Assembly: GCA_002356215.1 (NCBI GenBank)
Contig: AP017959.1
Span: 620,001-684,000, forward strand
From: [Synechococcus] sp. NIES-970
Lineage (GTDB): Bacteria > Cyanobacteriota > Cyanobacteriia > Cyanobacteriales > MRBY01
Length of the DNA stretch: 64,000 nt
Reading direction: 5' to 3'
Made by a program: the position numbers and the translations under genes. Below are positions 8,495 through 17,553 of this stretch, in pieces. The notes under the pieces are model-generated. The model was not told the DNA's origin. It did not search any database and was given only the letters and a program-made list of their open reading frames with translations. Each line of letters starts with the position of its first letter. Position 1 is the stretch's first letter.

Positions 8495-8523
8495 AAAAAA
8501 ATCTCCTCTCTCAGAGGAGATTT
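8495..8523 (-). terminator. Terminator of the Bax-inhibitor-like gene (minus strand)
   Basis: A perfect 10-bp stem (AAATCTCCTC at 8499-8508, GAGGAGATTT at 8514-8523) with loop TCTCA. On the minus strand it ends in seven T, read from the A-run at 8495-8501. It begins 12 bases after the minus-strand stop at 8535 and may also slow plus-strand transcripts from the TetR gene. Confidence 0.8.
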
Positions 8524-8534
8524 AAAAAAGGGAG

Positions 8535-9263
8535 TTAGTCGCGACTATTGAGGGCAATCAGTAACCGGAGAATAAATACAAACAAGTTGATATAGGTCAA
8601 GTACATCGACAAGGCCGCCGAAAGGTATTGATCATTACGGTAAGCTCGGGGCAACACATAAAAATCTACCACTGCACAACCCGCAAACAGCAGTGTCCCT
8701 AAACCAGAAATTCCCACCTCTAGCCAACTCGGTGTATAAACCCCGAAGAAGGAGAAACCCAGCTGGGCCAACAGCACCACAAATAGAGCGATAATGCCGA
8801 GGCGGACTGTTTGGGCGAGGGCTAAACCATCTTGGTCCGAAAGGTTAGAGCCAATGTTGCGACCCAGAATGAAGGTGATACCACACCCTAACGCAGCGAT
8901 ACCGACCCCTTGCATGCCGACGCCAGTCGTACCAAGGGCGAGGGCCACAAGACCCGTGAGGGTATAACCAGAGAGTAAGCTGTAGCCGGCCAAGAGGGGG
9001 AGAGCAACACTATTATTTGCCTTTTCTGCGACGCCTCGGGCGACAAAAAAGAGCACCAATTCTACAATCAAAGCCCCCCAAAAAGTGGGCATAAACAAAG
9101 CCGGGTTAGTTTGTAAAACCCCTAGACCGCCATAGGTTCCTAAGGCAGTCAACAACAGACCACCCCCGAGGTAGGGGAGGGCGTTTTTGATCACCTCTGG
9201 GCCGACGAGGGCTTGGCCCTGGGCCTGCCGGATCGCATCACGAAAATTACTGGTATTGCTCAT
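8535..9263 (-). CDS. Bax inhibitor-1/YccA family membrane protein
   Basis: A 242-residue protein with about seven hydrophobic segments and the TMBIM/BI-1 pattern, including LLAGYSLLSGYTLTGLVALALG, GCGITFILGRNIGSNL and LYTYLNLF-like text near the C terminus (MYLTYINLFVFILRLLIA). Bacterial members such as YetJ act as pH-sensitive calcium leak channels; the role in cyanobacteria is not settled. The terminal Asp pair of the calcium sensor is hard to place by eye. Here the sequence ends IALNSRD. The gene is alone on the minus strand, divergent from accA, and closed by its own terminator. Confidence 0.88.
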   Translation of the reverse strand: MSNTSNFRDAIRQAQGQALVGPEVIKNALPYLGGGLLLTALGTYGGLGVLQTNPALFMPTFWGALIVELVLFFVARGVAEKANNSVALPLLAGYSLLSGYTLTGLVALALGTTGVGMQGVGIAALGCGITFILGRNIGSNLSDQDGLALAQTVRLGIIALFVVLLAQLGFSFFGVYTPSWLEVGISGLGTLLFAGCAVVDFYVLPRAYRNDQYLSAALSMYLTYINLFVFILRLLIALNSRD

Positions 9264-9419
9264 AGCTGATGATTGAATGCTTGCAAACGTAAAATTGCTT
9301 ACCTTTTATTGTGGCAAAACTTTCGGGGTGGTGCAGTACGGATTCCTTTACTGTTGGGGAGGCTTCCGGGGATAATAATGGTTGATTGATGAGTTGTTGT
9401 CAGTAAAATTAAAACCGCC

Positions 9420-10397
9420 ATGCCGAAAACGGAGCGCCGTACATTTCTGCTTGATTTCGAGAAACCCCTCTCGGAGTTAGAATCGCGCATCCACCAGATC
9501 CGCGACCTCGCCGAGGAAAATAATGTGGATGTCTCGGAACAAATTCAACAGCTAGAGGCACGGGCAGATCAACTCCGGGAAGAAATTTTTAGCACGTTAA
9601 CCCCCGCCCAGCGGCTCCAGTTAGCCCGTCATCCCCGGCGACCCAGTACCCTCGACTACATCCAGATGATGACAGATGAGTGGTTTGAGCTCCATGGTGA
9701 TCGTGGTGGGTCTGATGACCCGGCCTTGATCGGTGGCGTCGCGCGTTTCGAGGGGCAGCCAGTGGTGATGTTGGGTCACCAGAAAGGCCGTGATACGAAG
9801 GATAATGTCGCCCGTAATTTTGGGATGCCGGCCCCTGGGGGCTACCGTAAGGCGATGAGGCTGATGGAGCATGCCAATCGCTTTGGGATGCCAATTTTGA
9901 CATTTATCGATACCCCTGGGGCTTGGGCTGGTCTGGAAGCTGAAAAACTCGGCCAGGGGGAGGCGATCGCCTACAACCTCCGGGAAATGTTTAGCCTTGA
10001 TGTGCCGATTATTTGCACCGTGATTGGGGAAGGCGGCTCCGGTGGCGCCCTAGGGATTGGTGTGGGCGATCGCGTCTTGATGCTGAAAAATTCTGTTTAC
10101 ACCGTGGCGACCCCCGAAGCTTGTGCGGCAATTCTCTGGAAGGATGCCGGAAAAGCAGAACAGGCTGCCGCCGCCCTTAAAATTACTGCCGAGGATCTCA
10201 AGAAACTCGATATTATCGATGATATTGTGCCTGAACCTGTTTCCTGTGCCCACACTGACCCCATTGGCGCCGCCCAACTGCTCAAAGCAGCGATCCAAGA
10301 AAATCTCCAATCTCTGTTAAAACTCAGCCCAGACCGACGTCGAGAACTGCGCTACCAACGGTTCCGCAAGATCGGTGTCTTCCTAGAGAATGCCTAA
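9420..10397 (+). CDS. accA: Acetyl-CoA carboxylase carboxyltransferase subunit alpha
   Basis: A 325-residue AccA. It opens [19 protein letters not shown], has [16 protein letters not shown] and [21 protein letters not shown], and the core [31 protein letters not shown] and [16 protein letters not shown] that forms the carboxybiotin and acyl-CoA pocket. With AccD it transfers the carboxyl group from biotin to acetyl-CoA, the first committed step of fatty-acid synthesis. AccD, AccB and AccC are not in the window, which is normal for cyanobacteria. Length fits the family. The ATG at 9420 was chosen because the conserved text begins immediately; no good ribosome site is seen. Confidence 0.97.
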   Translation: MPKTERRTFLLDFEKPLSELESRIHQIRDLAEENNVDVSEQIQQLEARADQLREEIFSTLTPAQRLQLARHPRRPSTLDYIQMMTDEWFELHGDRGGSDDPALIGGVARFEGQPVVMLGHQKGRDTKDNVARNFGMPAPGGYRKAMRLMEHANRFGMPILTFIDTPGAWAGLEAEKLGQGEAIAYNLREMFSLDVPIICTVIGEGGSGGALGIGVGDRVLMLKNSVYTVATPEACAAILWKDAGKAEQAAAALKITAEDLKKLDIIDDIVPEPVSCAHTDPIGAAQLLKAAIQENLQSLLKLSPDRRRELRYQRFRKIGVFLENA

Positions 10398-10950
10398 GAA
10401 TAGGTAGGGATTGAGGCGATCGCCCCATGCTTCTCATTCAGCAATATTTTGTAACATTTCCGAAATTTTGGTAGGATAAGAAGCCGCTGGGCCTTTGGGT
10501 TAATTGTGGAATCACCATCCACCTGACTCGCCGTCAAGCACCGTGATCGATGCCGATTTAGCCAAAGACTTCATCCAGGCGATCGCCCTAGCCCCCATCA
10601 ACAATTTTTCTTTGCGATGGCAACCCCCTCTGACAACTCCGTTCCACCCCCTCAACACCTTCAGAGTTGGGATAACCTTTTCTCCCGTCGCAACCCGAGC
10701 ATCCAGAACAACCCCACTCCCCTGCCCACAAGCACGGCACCATCGTGTCTGGATAAAACCCTGGCCGCTTCAGAAATAACCTATTTCAGGAGTGTCCCCC
10801 AGTATTCTTCGAGGGATTTCGACGATCCGTTGAGCCCAGCACTGAAGAATTGACCCTGATCTCCCCTGCAGGCAATCCCGCAATTGATTTTGCTCCCGGA
10901 TCTATTTTCCCTGCACTTTTTCCTTCTATTTCTCCATTCAATACCGAATT
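10398..10950 (+). other. Intergenic region upstream of folE with broken coding-like signal
   Basis: About 550 bases without an intact recognisable gene. Three plus-strand frames look protein-like in turn: one around 10540-10615, one from ATG 10617 to TGA at 10851-10853 (78 codons, rich in Pro, Ser and Asn), and one from about 10757 to TGA 10952-10954, which contains [20 protein letters not shown] and overlaps the folE ATG as ATGA. I recognise no family in any of them. It could be a decayed or frameshifted gene, or simply leader sequence for folE. Confidence 0.35.
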
Positions 10951-11670
10951 ATGACAACATCTTCTTCAAGCGGCTTCAATGGTTCCACGAAAACCATAGC
11001 GACTGATGCCCTAGGTCGTGACCTTAGTGACCTGGTAACGCGCCCAGATCGCAATAGCCACGATGGTAAAACAGCAAGCATTCGCCCCACAACAGAAGAA
11101 AGCCAGCAAAAAATGGCAGAAGCTGTTTACACCATGCTCGAAGCCGTCGGCGAAGATCCTGAGCGGGAAGGTTTGCTAAAAACACCGCTGCGGGTTGCGA
11201 AGTCGATGCAATTTTTGACCCAAGGTTACAGCCAGTCCTTGGAAGAACTCGTCAACGGTGCCATCTTTGATGAAGGACATAATGAAATGGTGCTGGTGCG
11301 GGACATTGACTTCTTTAGTCTTTGTGAGCACCACATGCTGCCTTTTATGGGTCGTGCCCATGTTGCCTATATCCCGAATCAAAAGGTAGTAGGCCTCAGT
11401 AAATTGGCGCGGATCGTTGAGATGTATTCCCGCCGCCTCCAGGTGCAAGAGCGTTTAACTCGCCAAATCGCCGAAGCAGTGCAGGAGATCCTCGATCCCC
11501 AAGGGGTAGCGGTTGTTATGGAAGGGATCCACATGTGTATGTCGATGCGGGGAGTTCAGAAACCCGGCTCTTGGACGGTAACCAGCGCGATGATTGGCTG
11601 TTTTCAGAAGGAACAAAAGACCCGCGAGGAGTTCCTAAACCTCATTCGTCACCAGCCGAGCTTTATCTAA
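10951..11670 (+). CDS. folE: GTP cyclohydrolase I
   Basis: A 239-residue FolE, which converts GTP to dihydroneopterin triphosphate for folate and pterin synthesis. The first 50 residues are low-conservation and rich in Ser and Thr. The catalytic domain follows, with [20 protein letters not shown], the zinc ligands in [12 protein letters not shown] and [13 protein letters not shown], and [19 protein letters not shown]. Length is that of FolE plus a cyanobacterial N-terminal extension. I kept ATG 10951 since the frame is open from there, but a later start before the conserved domain cannot be excluded. A strong bidirectional terminator follows, shared with the convergent oxidoreductase gene. 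Confidence 0.96.
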   Translation: MTTSSSSGFNGSTKTIATDALGRDLSDLVTRPDRNSHDGKTASIRPTTEESQQKMAEAVYTMLEAVGEDPEREGLLKTPLRVAKSMQFLTQGYSQSLEELVNGAIFDEGHNEMVLVRDIDFFSLCEHHMLPFMGRAHVAYIPNQKVVGLSKLARIVEMYSRRLQVQERLTRQIAEAVQEILDPQGVAVVMEGIHMCMSMRGVQKPGSWTVTSAMIGCFQKEQKTREEFLNLIRHQPSFI

Positions 11671-11715
11671 GCGGTCTTAGGCGATCGCCTCTTTGTCAAT
11701 CGCTGAGACACACCC

Positions 11716-11747
11716 AAAAAAGGACAACCCTAGGGTTGTCCTTTTTT
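11716..11747. terminator. Bidirectional terminator between folE and the Old Yellow Enzyme gene
   Basis: A perfect inverted repeat: GGACAACCC at 11722-11730 and GGGTTGTCC at 11733-11741, flanked by six A on the left and six T on the right. It serves convergent transcripts from both sides. Confidence 0.88.
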
Positions 11748-11798
11748 GTTGCTTGATTAGAATTTAGGCGGGGTCAAATCTCGGCTCTGTGCCCTAGT

Positions 11799-12896
11799 CT
11801 AGGCAGCATAGCGGGGAAAGTCGGTATAGCCCCGAGGGCCGGCGCCGCCATACCAAGTGCTCATATCAGAGTCCTCATTGAGGGGCCAGTTGTTGGCGTA
11901 GCGTTCAACCAAATCAGGATTACTGATAAAGGAGCGACCAATGGCAATGAGGTCGGCCTGGCCGGAGGCGATCGCCTTTTCTGCACTCCCTTGATCATAG
12001 CCGCAGTTCCCCATCAGGACGCCATCATAGACCGCACGGAATTCATCGAGGGTCATCGCTTCCCCGAGGCCATGGAACCCAAAAGCAAGACCATCAACCA
12101 CATGAAGATAAGCCAAATTACATCGGTTAAGTTGGCTTGCCACATGGGTAAACTGCTCCCGGAAATCGGGGGAACCCATATCATTAAAAGAACCATTGGG
12201 CGCAATCCGCACGCCAACCCGCTGGGAATCCCAAACTGTAGAAACAGCTTCTACAACTTCTAAGAGCAAACGGCTACGATTTTCAACACTGCCCCCATAG
12301 GCATCGGTGCGGTGGTTGGTTTTTGACTGCAAAAACTGATCTAAGAGATAACCATTAGCCGCATGAAGTTCAATCCCATCAAAGCCGGCTGCTTTAGCGC
12401 CAATAGCCGCCTGACGATAGTCTTCAATTAAGCCCGGGATTTCTGCGGTCTCTAGGGCACGGGGCACTTCATAGGGCTGCTTACCGAGGGGAGTATAAAT
12501 TTCGTCGCCATTATCGATCTTGACTGGTGAAGGGGCGACTGGCAATTTGCCCCCGTGGAAACTGCTATGGGACGCCCGGCCCATGTGCCACAGTTGCAAG
12601 AAAATTTTGCCACCTTTTTCATGGACGGCACTGGTTGTTAATTTCCAACCTTCCACCATGGCATCGGTGTAAATGCCAGGAGATTCATTCCAGCCATTGG
12701 CCTGCTCAGAAATCGTCGTTGCTTCGGCAACAATCAAACCCGCCGAAGCTCGCTGGGCATAATATTCTGCCATGAGTTCATTGGGAATGCGATCTTGTCC
12801 TGCCCGAGCCCTAGTGAGGGGGGCCATCACAACGCGGTTACGCAGGGACAATCCTTGGAGGTCAAAGGATTCTAAAAGTTTGGGAGAAGCAGTCAT
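11799..12896 (-). CDS. Old Yellow Enzyme family alkene reductase
   Basis: A 365-residue flavin-dependent TIM-barrel enzyme of the OYE/N-ethylmaleimide-reductase group. It begins LLESFDLQGLSLRNRVVMAPLTRARA, contains the substrate-binding ELHAANGYLLDQFLQSK (His and Asn that hold the activated alkene), and YGGSVENRSRLLLEVV, and ends with the FMN-phosphate site QADLIAIGRSFISNPDL. Such enzymes use NAD(P)H to reduce activated C=C bonds in enals, enones, maleimides or nitro compounds, so a detoxification role is likely. It is a single-gene unit on the minus strand with the folE terminator at its 3' end. Confidence 0.93.
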   Translation of the reverse strand: MTASPKLLESFDLQGLSLRNRVVMAPLTRARAGQDRIPNELMAEYYAQRASAGLIVAEATTISEQANGWNESPGIYTDAMVEGWKLTTSAVHEKGGKIFLQLWHMGRASHSSFHGGKLPVAPSPVKIDNGDEIYTPLGKQPYEVPRALETAEIPGLIEDYRQAAIGAKAAGFDGIELHAANGYLLDQFLQSKTNHRTDAYGGSVENRSRLLLEVVEAVSTVWDSQRVGVRIAPNGSFNDMGSPDFREQFTHVASQLNRCNLAYLHVVDGLAFGFHGLGEAMTLDEFRAVYDGVLMGNCGYDQGSAEKAIASGQADLIAIGRSFISNPDLVERYANNWPLNEDSDMSTWYGGAGPRGYTDFPRYAA

Positions 12897-12978
12897 GGGG
12901 CTATTTACACTCCTTTTTGACTAGTTGGTCAATAACACTGCTTCCTATTGTAAACTTTTTTATCAAAAACCTCTGGTC

Positions 12979-14640
12979 TTAAAAACCCAGGTCTGCTTTT
13001 GCGAGGTCAGCCTCAGCAAATAATTTGTCGTCAGCCATGGCTTGCCAGTCTTGAATGCCGATCTCTTGGTAGAAGGTCTGGTCATAGGCCCGGGTGCGCA
13101 TCACCACCGGCATCGGTAGAGCATGGCCCAGTACAAGGGCTTGCTGCTTCGAGTCAAGTTTCGCCAGGACAGAACGTAGGTTGCCGCCCCCAGAAACCCC
13201 GGTAAAAATGGCGTCGATATCTTTTTCATCATTGAGCAGACAGGTAACCCTCGTACCGATCTGGGACATAACTTCGTTATCGATGCCCGATGGCCGCTGA
13301 TCCACGACCAACAGCGTCACAAAATATTTACGCATTTCCCGGGCGATCGTCCCAAAGATGGTTTGGTGGACGATTTTAGAATCAAGGAAGCGGTGGGCTT
13401 CTTCGATGGTGATCACCAGGGGTTTTGGCTTATTTTGAGAGTTTTTGGTTTGCAGATACAGATCCGCCTTTTTGACATAGGCTGAGTGGATCCGTCTGGT
13501 AATCATGTTGGTGGCCAGCATGTAAGAGAGCATATTGGACTGGGAGCCAAATTCGATGATGATATGTTTCCCGGCATCAAGGCTCTGGAGCAGCTGATCG
13601 ATGTAGTTAATGGGGCAAGTTTGACGGATATATTTGAGACTTTCGAGGCGCTTTAATTTCCGCTGGAGGGCCATGATTGAACCGGCATGACCCTGCCGCT
13701 CTTCACAAAAGGTGCGAATTTCTTCGTTACTCATGGTCAACAGTTTGACAATCCAGGAGCGGCCAAATTCGGAATAAAGAACATTGGCATTGTCCAAACT
13801 TGCTTCGGAAAGTCCTAGTTCAAACCCCACGAGGCGGATGTCTTCGATTTCAATTTGGTCAAAGCTGAGATAGAGTTCCTGGGCATCCCGCACTCCCCGC
13901 CGCTGGGTCGATTCGGGATCAAGGGTGTAGATCTCCACCAAGCCCGGAAACAGTTGTCGTAGCCCTTTGACCGTACTGACACCCTTGCCTTCTTCGAGGG
14001 CTTCCCAGCCATATTCAGAATGCATATCAAACATTAGATTGATGGCGGCATCCCGTCTGATAATCCCGGAGAGGAGCAGTCGGGTGAGAAAGGATTTCCC
14101 AGTACCCGATTTGCCAAAGATGCCGTTACTGCGTTCTACAAAGCGGTCAAGGTCGAGACAAATGGGCACTTCCATGTCGAGGGGGCGACCGATCGCAAAT
14201 TTTTTGTGGTGGGGGTCATCTTCCCAGCCAAAAACCCGCCGAAAGTCTTGCTCGTTGGCTTCATAGACCTGACTGAAGTGGCTAGGAATGGTTTTAACGG
14301 GCAGTAGTTCGAGGGTTTTGCTGTGATCGGTTTCATCGTCTTGGCTGGGGGTGAACATCAGCATTGGGGCCAGTTCAACGGTGCCATAGGTACTCGTACC
14401 AGCAAGGACAGCCTGGAGAAAATCATCATGGGGGCTGGGCGGATCGGCAAGGATGCGGGGACTAGCGGTGCCGAGGGAAACATCGGTCAGGAGGCAGAAA
14501 AATTGGGAATGATTGCCTTTGACAACGAGAAATTTACCAACACGCATCTCTTCAACGGAGACGTCGCCATGGAGACGGACTTCGAGGCCCTGGCTCAGGG
14601 AACCTTGGATAACGGAACCGAGGGGCTGTTCTGTGGTCAT
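12979..14640 (-). CDS. herA: HerA-type ATPase (HAS-barrel and DUF87)
   Basis: A 553-residue FtsK/HerA-family ATPase. The N-terminal 100 residues look like the HAS-barrel (GSLSQGLEVRLHGDVSVEEM). The Walker A motif is GIFGKSGTGKS, followed by FDMHSEYGWEA, and the Walker B region is ITIEEAHRFLD. A DQRPSGIDNEVMSQIGTRV block with the arginine-finger region follows. In archaea and some bacteria HerA works with the nuclease NurA in DNA end resection, or with other nucleases in defence. No NurA or nuclease is adjacent here. The gene upstream on the same strand, only 32 bases away, encodes a large membrane-anchored repeat protein, so the two are probably one operon. Confidence 0.85.
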   Translation of the reverse strand: MTTEQPLGSVIQGSLSQGLEVRLHGDVSVEEMRVGKFLVVKGNHSQFFCLLTDVSLGTASPRILADPPSPHDDFLQAVLAGTSTYGTVELAPMLMFTPSQDDETDHSKTLELLPVKTIPSHFSQVYEANEQDFRRVFGWEDDPHHKKFAIGRPLDMEVPICLDLDRFVERSNGIFGKSGTGKSFLTRLLLSGIIRRDAAINLMFDMHSEYGWEALEEGKGVSTVKGLRQLFPGLVEIYTLDPESTQRRGVRDAQELYLSFDQIEIEDIRLVGFELGLSEASLDNANVLYSEFGRSWIVKLLTMSNEEIRTFCEERQGHAGSIMALQRKLKRLESLKYIRQTCPINYIDQLLQSLDAGKHIIIEFGSQSNMLSYMLATNMITRRIHSAYVKKADLYLQTKNSQNKPKPLVITIEEAHRFLDSKIVHQTIFGTIAREMRKYFVTLLVVDQRPSGIDNEVMSQIGTRVTCLLNDEKDIDAIFTGVSGGGNLRSVLAKLDSKQQALVLGHALPMPVVMRTRAYDQTFYQEIGIQDWQAMADDKLFAEADLAKADLGF

Positions 14641-14672
14641 GGGGATTTTGGAAGAAGGGGTTGATGGCGTGA

Positions 14673-16688
14673 CTAGGGTTCAGCGATCGCCTCGGTGGTG
14701 GTGGGGGCAAGGAGGCGTTGCCAGGTTTGGATTTGGCTTTGGGCGGGTTCGTAGGCGGCGGTATTGCGGGGAATTTGTTGGGCGGTGGCGATCGCCTGGG
14801 GAATCGAGCTATTCGCTTGACCCTGGGCGACGGCGAGGATGTTGAAACTCCACTGATCAGCGGCCTGCCGACCTTCACTACGTTGGGCACTGGCGCTGCT
14901 GGGGATCTGCTGGGTGAGGCTGATCGCTTCTACCCAAGCGGCGACAGTTCCACGGTTGGCCACTTGGTAGGCAGTACTGAGGTTGGTGCTAGCAATTTGG
15001 GTCTGACGCCAACCGTTGACTCGGGCCTGCATTTCGTTATACAGGGCACGATTTGGGGCGATTTGGTTGGCGGTGGCGATCGCTTCGTTAAGACGCCCCT
15101 GTTCCCCCAGGGCCACAGCCCGGTCAAAAATAGGTTGGTCTTCGGCCCGCTCGACAGTACTGCGCCAGCGGCGGATATTCTCCTGGGCTTCAGCATGGAG
15201 GGCACGGCCTGGTTGAATTTTGCGAGCTTCGGCGATCGCCTCCGTAAGTCGGTTACTAGATGCCAGACTTTTTGCGTAGTTGAGGGTAGGGGAATCTTCA
15301 CTGACTTCAATTTCCCGCCGCCACTGACTGATTTTCTGCCGCGCTTCACTGTAGCGGGGATTTCCCTGGGGCACGAGATTGAGTTGGGCGATCGCCCGTT
15401 CATAGTCAGCCACATTCCCCCCCCGGGCGATTTCCTCGGCTTGTTCGATGCGGGCAACATCAACGATTTCCTGTTGCCAACGACTAATTAAATTCTGGGC
15501 CTGGTCATAGACAGGGCTGTCAGGTTGAATACTTTGAACCTGTGTTAGGGCCATTTCGATATTGCGGACACTGCCTTGGTCTGCGGTCAAACCCGCCTGG
15601 GCCAAGAGCCGCCAGTCCACAAGCAGAGGTTCAAAATTCGCCTCTCGCGGTAGGCGATCACCCAGGGCCAGCAGATCATCCCAGCGCTGCTCATCAATGA
15701 GCGTCGCCACGTAGTCCATGATTTCTTTGCGAGCTTCATTAATCAGACGCTGGGCTTGGGTATAGGCATAGCTATCCCGACCAATGGTGCTCGCCTGGGC
15801 GATCGCCTGGAGCCAATTCTCCAATCCTCCCTCGCGGAGAGCCGCCTGGGCCCCAGCCAACTGTTCAATTTCTCTACGGGCCAGCTGAATTTGCGCCATG
15901 GCCTCATCATATTTCACCGTTGCCCAATAACGATTTTCTAGGGAGTTAAGGCGCAGCACGGTGCGCATGGCCTCGCCCAGATCCCCGGCTTCTAGTTCCC
16001 GTTGAAGCTGGGCCATAATTGTTTCCCCTTCCTGCCAAATTTCTCGCCAAGCAGCGATCTGTGCCTCAACTTCTCCCTGGAAGCCCGCCCGCTCTGGAAT
16101 ATCATTCACCATGGCGATCGCCTCGTCCAACTTACCCTCCTGGAATTCCACTTCCGCCAGGGCAATAATTTGCGAGACCCACACCTCAATATTGCGGCGA
16201 ATATCCGGCCAGAGGGGATGATTTTCCGAAAAACCACTCACCATGCGGATTGCCCTAACATAGCTGGCGAGGGTTTGCTTTTCTGCCTCCAGTTGCGCGC
16301 AGTACAAACGACTGGTTGCCGAAGCCAAAGGTAAAAAGAGAGCGCTGCAATTATTACTGCCGTTGAAACTTAATAGCACCGACGTCGCCAAAAAGCCCAC
16401 ACCCCCCGAAAGAAAGATCAATAACAACCCCAACCATTGCCAGTTGGGTAAGAGAAATTGCTTTTTTCTGGGCAACCCTGGAGTCTCTGGTCCGTTTTCT
16501 GCTTCACCTGATTCTGTTTCCGGGGCGATCGCCTCAGGATCTACACCATCAAAGGTCTCTGTCTCCCTATCAAGGACTTGCGCCCCAGGATCTTCCGGCA
16601 ATGCCGCTTCCGTCGGTGACGATGACGGCGGCTGCGTGCCAACGGGCTGACTAGCTTGCACTTGGGAAGGATTAGATTTTTGGTGCAT
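14673..16688 (-). CDS. Large membrane-anchored helical-repeat protein
   Basis: A 671-residue protein of unknown function. Residues 1-85 are acidic and Pro/Ser-rich. One hydrophobic segment at about 88-110 (WLGLLLIFLSGGVGFLATSV) should anchor it in a membrane. The rest is helical with repeated units of roughly 60 residues of the type AIxxAxxIxxxxxxYxxAQxxIxxW, seen for example in MALTQVQSIQPDSPVYDQAQ, IATANQIAPNRALYNEMQ and IATAQQIPRNTAAYEPAQ. Several copies each end in a Trp about 7 residues after AQ. This resembles TPR-like solenoids but is not a standard TPR. It sits just upstream of herA in the same direction. I know similar hypothetical proteins in cyanobacteria but no function. Confidence 0.75.
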   Translation of the reverse strand: MHQKSNPSQVQASQPVGTQPPSSSPTEAALPEDPGAQVLDRETETFDGVDPEAIAPETESGEAENGPETPGLPRKKQFLLPNWQWLGLLLIFLSGGVGFLATSVLLSFNGSNNCSALFLPLASATSRLYCAQLEAEKQTLASYVRAIRMVSGFSENHPLWPDIRRNIEVWVSQIIALAEVEFQEGKLDEAIAMVNDIPERAGFQGEVEAQIAAWREIWQEGETIMAQLQRELEAGDLGEAMRTVLRLNSLENRYWATVKYDEAMAQIQLARREIEQLAGAQAALREGGLENWLQAIAQASTIGRDSYAYTQAQRLINEARKEIMDYVATLIDEQRWDDLLALGDRLPREANFEPLLVDWRLLAQAGLTADQGSVRNIEMALTQVQSIQPDSPVYDQAQNLISRWQQEIVDVARIEQAEEIARGGNVADYERAIAQLNLVPQGNPRYSEARQKISQWRREIEVSEDSPTLNYAKSLASSNRLTEAIAEARKIQPGRALHAEAQENIRRWRSTVERAEDQPIFDRAVALGEQGRLNEAIATANQIAPNRALYNEMQARVNGWRQTQIASTNLSTAYQVANRGTVAAWVEAISLTQQIPSSASAQRSEGRQAADQWSFNILAVAQGQANSSIPQAIATAQQIPRNTAAYEPAQSQIQTWQRLLAPTTTEAIAEP

Positions 16689-17067
16689 ATAAACCGGAGG
16701 CTAGAGGTCTGCAGACATCAAGAAATAGCTGAAAAATTGATGATATGCTCTAAACAATTTTATAAAAATTGGCCTCATCATAGCACAGCCATTTAAGGCT
16801 TTCAGGGCCGATATCAAAGCAACAATCAACAGTCTCCCCCGTCACTTTTTTTGAAAAATTAAGGAGGAAATATCGCCAAGAGTCCTTTACATCAGCTATT
16901 CTTGATGCTCTTAGGAGGATGTAGACAGAGATTTCGAGATATGTCTGATAATATGGGCATCATTCGTCCCTTACTCAAAAATCTGAAAGGCAACTCCGCT
17001 GCATCCTAGTGCGACTGCCCCACTACCACTCTGTACTACATAGACTATATAAGGATAGGTTTGAAAG
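16689..17067. other. Divergent intergenic region, repeat protein / CURT1-like gene
   Basis: About 380 bases between two divergent genes, so it should hold both promoters. The word AGGAGG occurs near 16862 and 16913 without a convincing gene behind it. The only frame, 22 codons from ATG 16941, has no spaced ribosome site. I see no RNA gene here. Confidence 0.5.
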
Positions 17068-17475
17068 ATGGAACAACAGCCTGAAACCCAAGTAGAAACT
17101 GGCGCAGCTCCGTTCAATAACGAAGCACCCGGTCCCATGACCACTCCCCAAGCTGAGCAACCTTGGCAAGAAGCAGTTAAACCCATCACGGATTTTCTGT
17201 CTGAATTGCCAGAAATTCTCGGAGCATTTTTCGCTGATTATAAACAACCCCTGACCACTGTTGGTTTAATTGTCGCGGCTCTAATCACCGTAAAACTGAC
17301 CTTTGCCCTAATCGGTGCCATTAACGATATCCCCTTGCTCGCGCCCTCCTTCGAACTGATTGGGATTTCCTACACAGCTTGGTTTGTTTATCGCTATCTG
17401 CTCAAAGCCTCCAACCGTGAGGAGCTCTTGGCCGAATTCGATTCTCTCAAGTCCCAAGTGCTGGGCAAAAAATAG
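17068..17475 (+). CDS. curT: CURT1/CAAD-domain thylakoid membrane protein
   Basis: A 135-residue protein with a polar Pro/Gln-rich N terminus (about 45 residues), an amphipathic helix around ITDFLSELPEILGAFF, two membrane helices (TTVGLIVAALITVKLTFALIG and the LLAPSFELIGISYTAWFVYR region) and a C-terminal amphipathic helix. This is the CAAD/CURT1 fold. In Synechocystis CurT shapes thylakoid convergence zones; the same domain also occurs fused to some aminoacyl-tRNA synthetases. The symbol is by homology of the whole layout; other CAAD paralogues may exist elsewhere in the genome. A bidirectional terminator follows, so it is a single-gene unit. Confidence 0.82.
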   Translation: MEQQPETQVETGAAPFNNEAPGPMTTPQAEQPWQEAVKPITDFLSELPEILGAFFADYKQPLTTVGLIVAALITVKLTFALIGAINDIPLLAPSFELIGISYTAWFVYRYLLKASNREELLAEFDSLKSQVLGKK

Positions 17476-17498
17476 ACATAGATTTTTAGATTTCAACT

Positions 17499-17533
17499 AA
17501 AAACTCCTCGGTACTGGTCATCGAGGAGTTTTT
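17499..17533. terminator. Bidirectional terminator after the CURT1-like gene
   Basis: Perfect 12-bp inverted repeat AAAAACTCCTCG (17499-17510) and CGAGGAGTTTTT (17522-17533) with an 11-base loop. It ends the CURT1-like transcript on the plus strand and the solute-binding-protein transcript on the minus strand. Confidence 0.87.
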
Positions 17534-17553
17534 AATGTCTTAAATTCAACCAA

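Noticed and set aside
9589-9903. Open frames antisense to accA
   Set aside because: Shadows of a strongly conserved gene; His/Pro-rich content follows from the reverse reading.
14718-15491. A 257-codon open frame on the plus strand, antisense to the large repeat protein
   Set aside because: It lies wholly within the coding region of the opposite-strand repeat protein; its regular Gly-Asp-Arg content comes from HIP1 copies and the Ala-rich repeats read backwards. No ribosome site or family match.
16941-17009. A 22-codon frame (MSDNMGIIRPLL...) before the CURT1-like gene
   Set aside because: No spaced ribosome site, no known peptide, and it sits in the likely promoter or leader.
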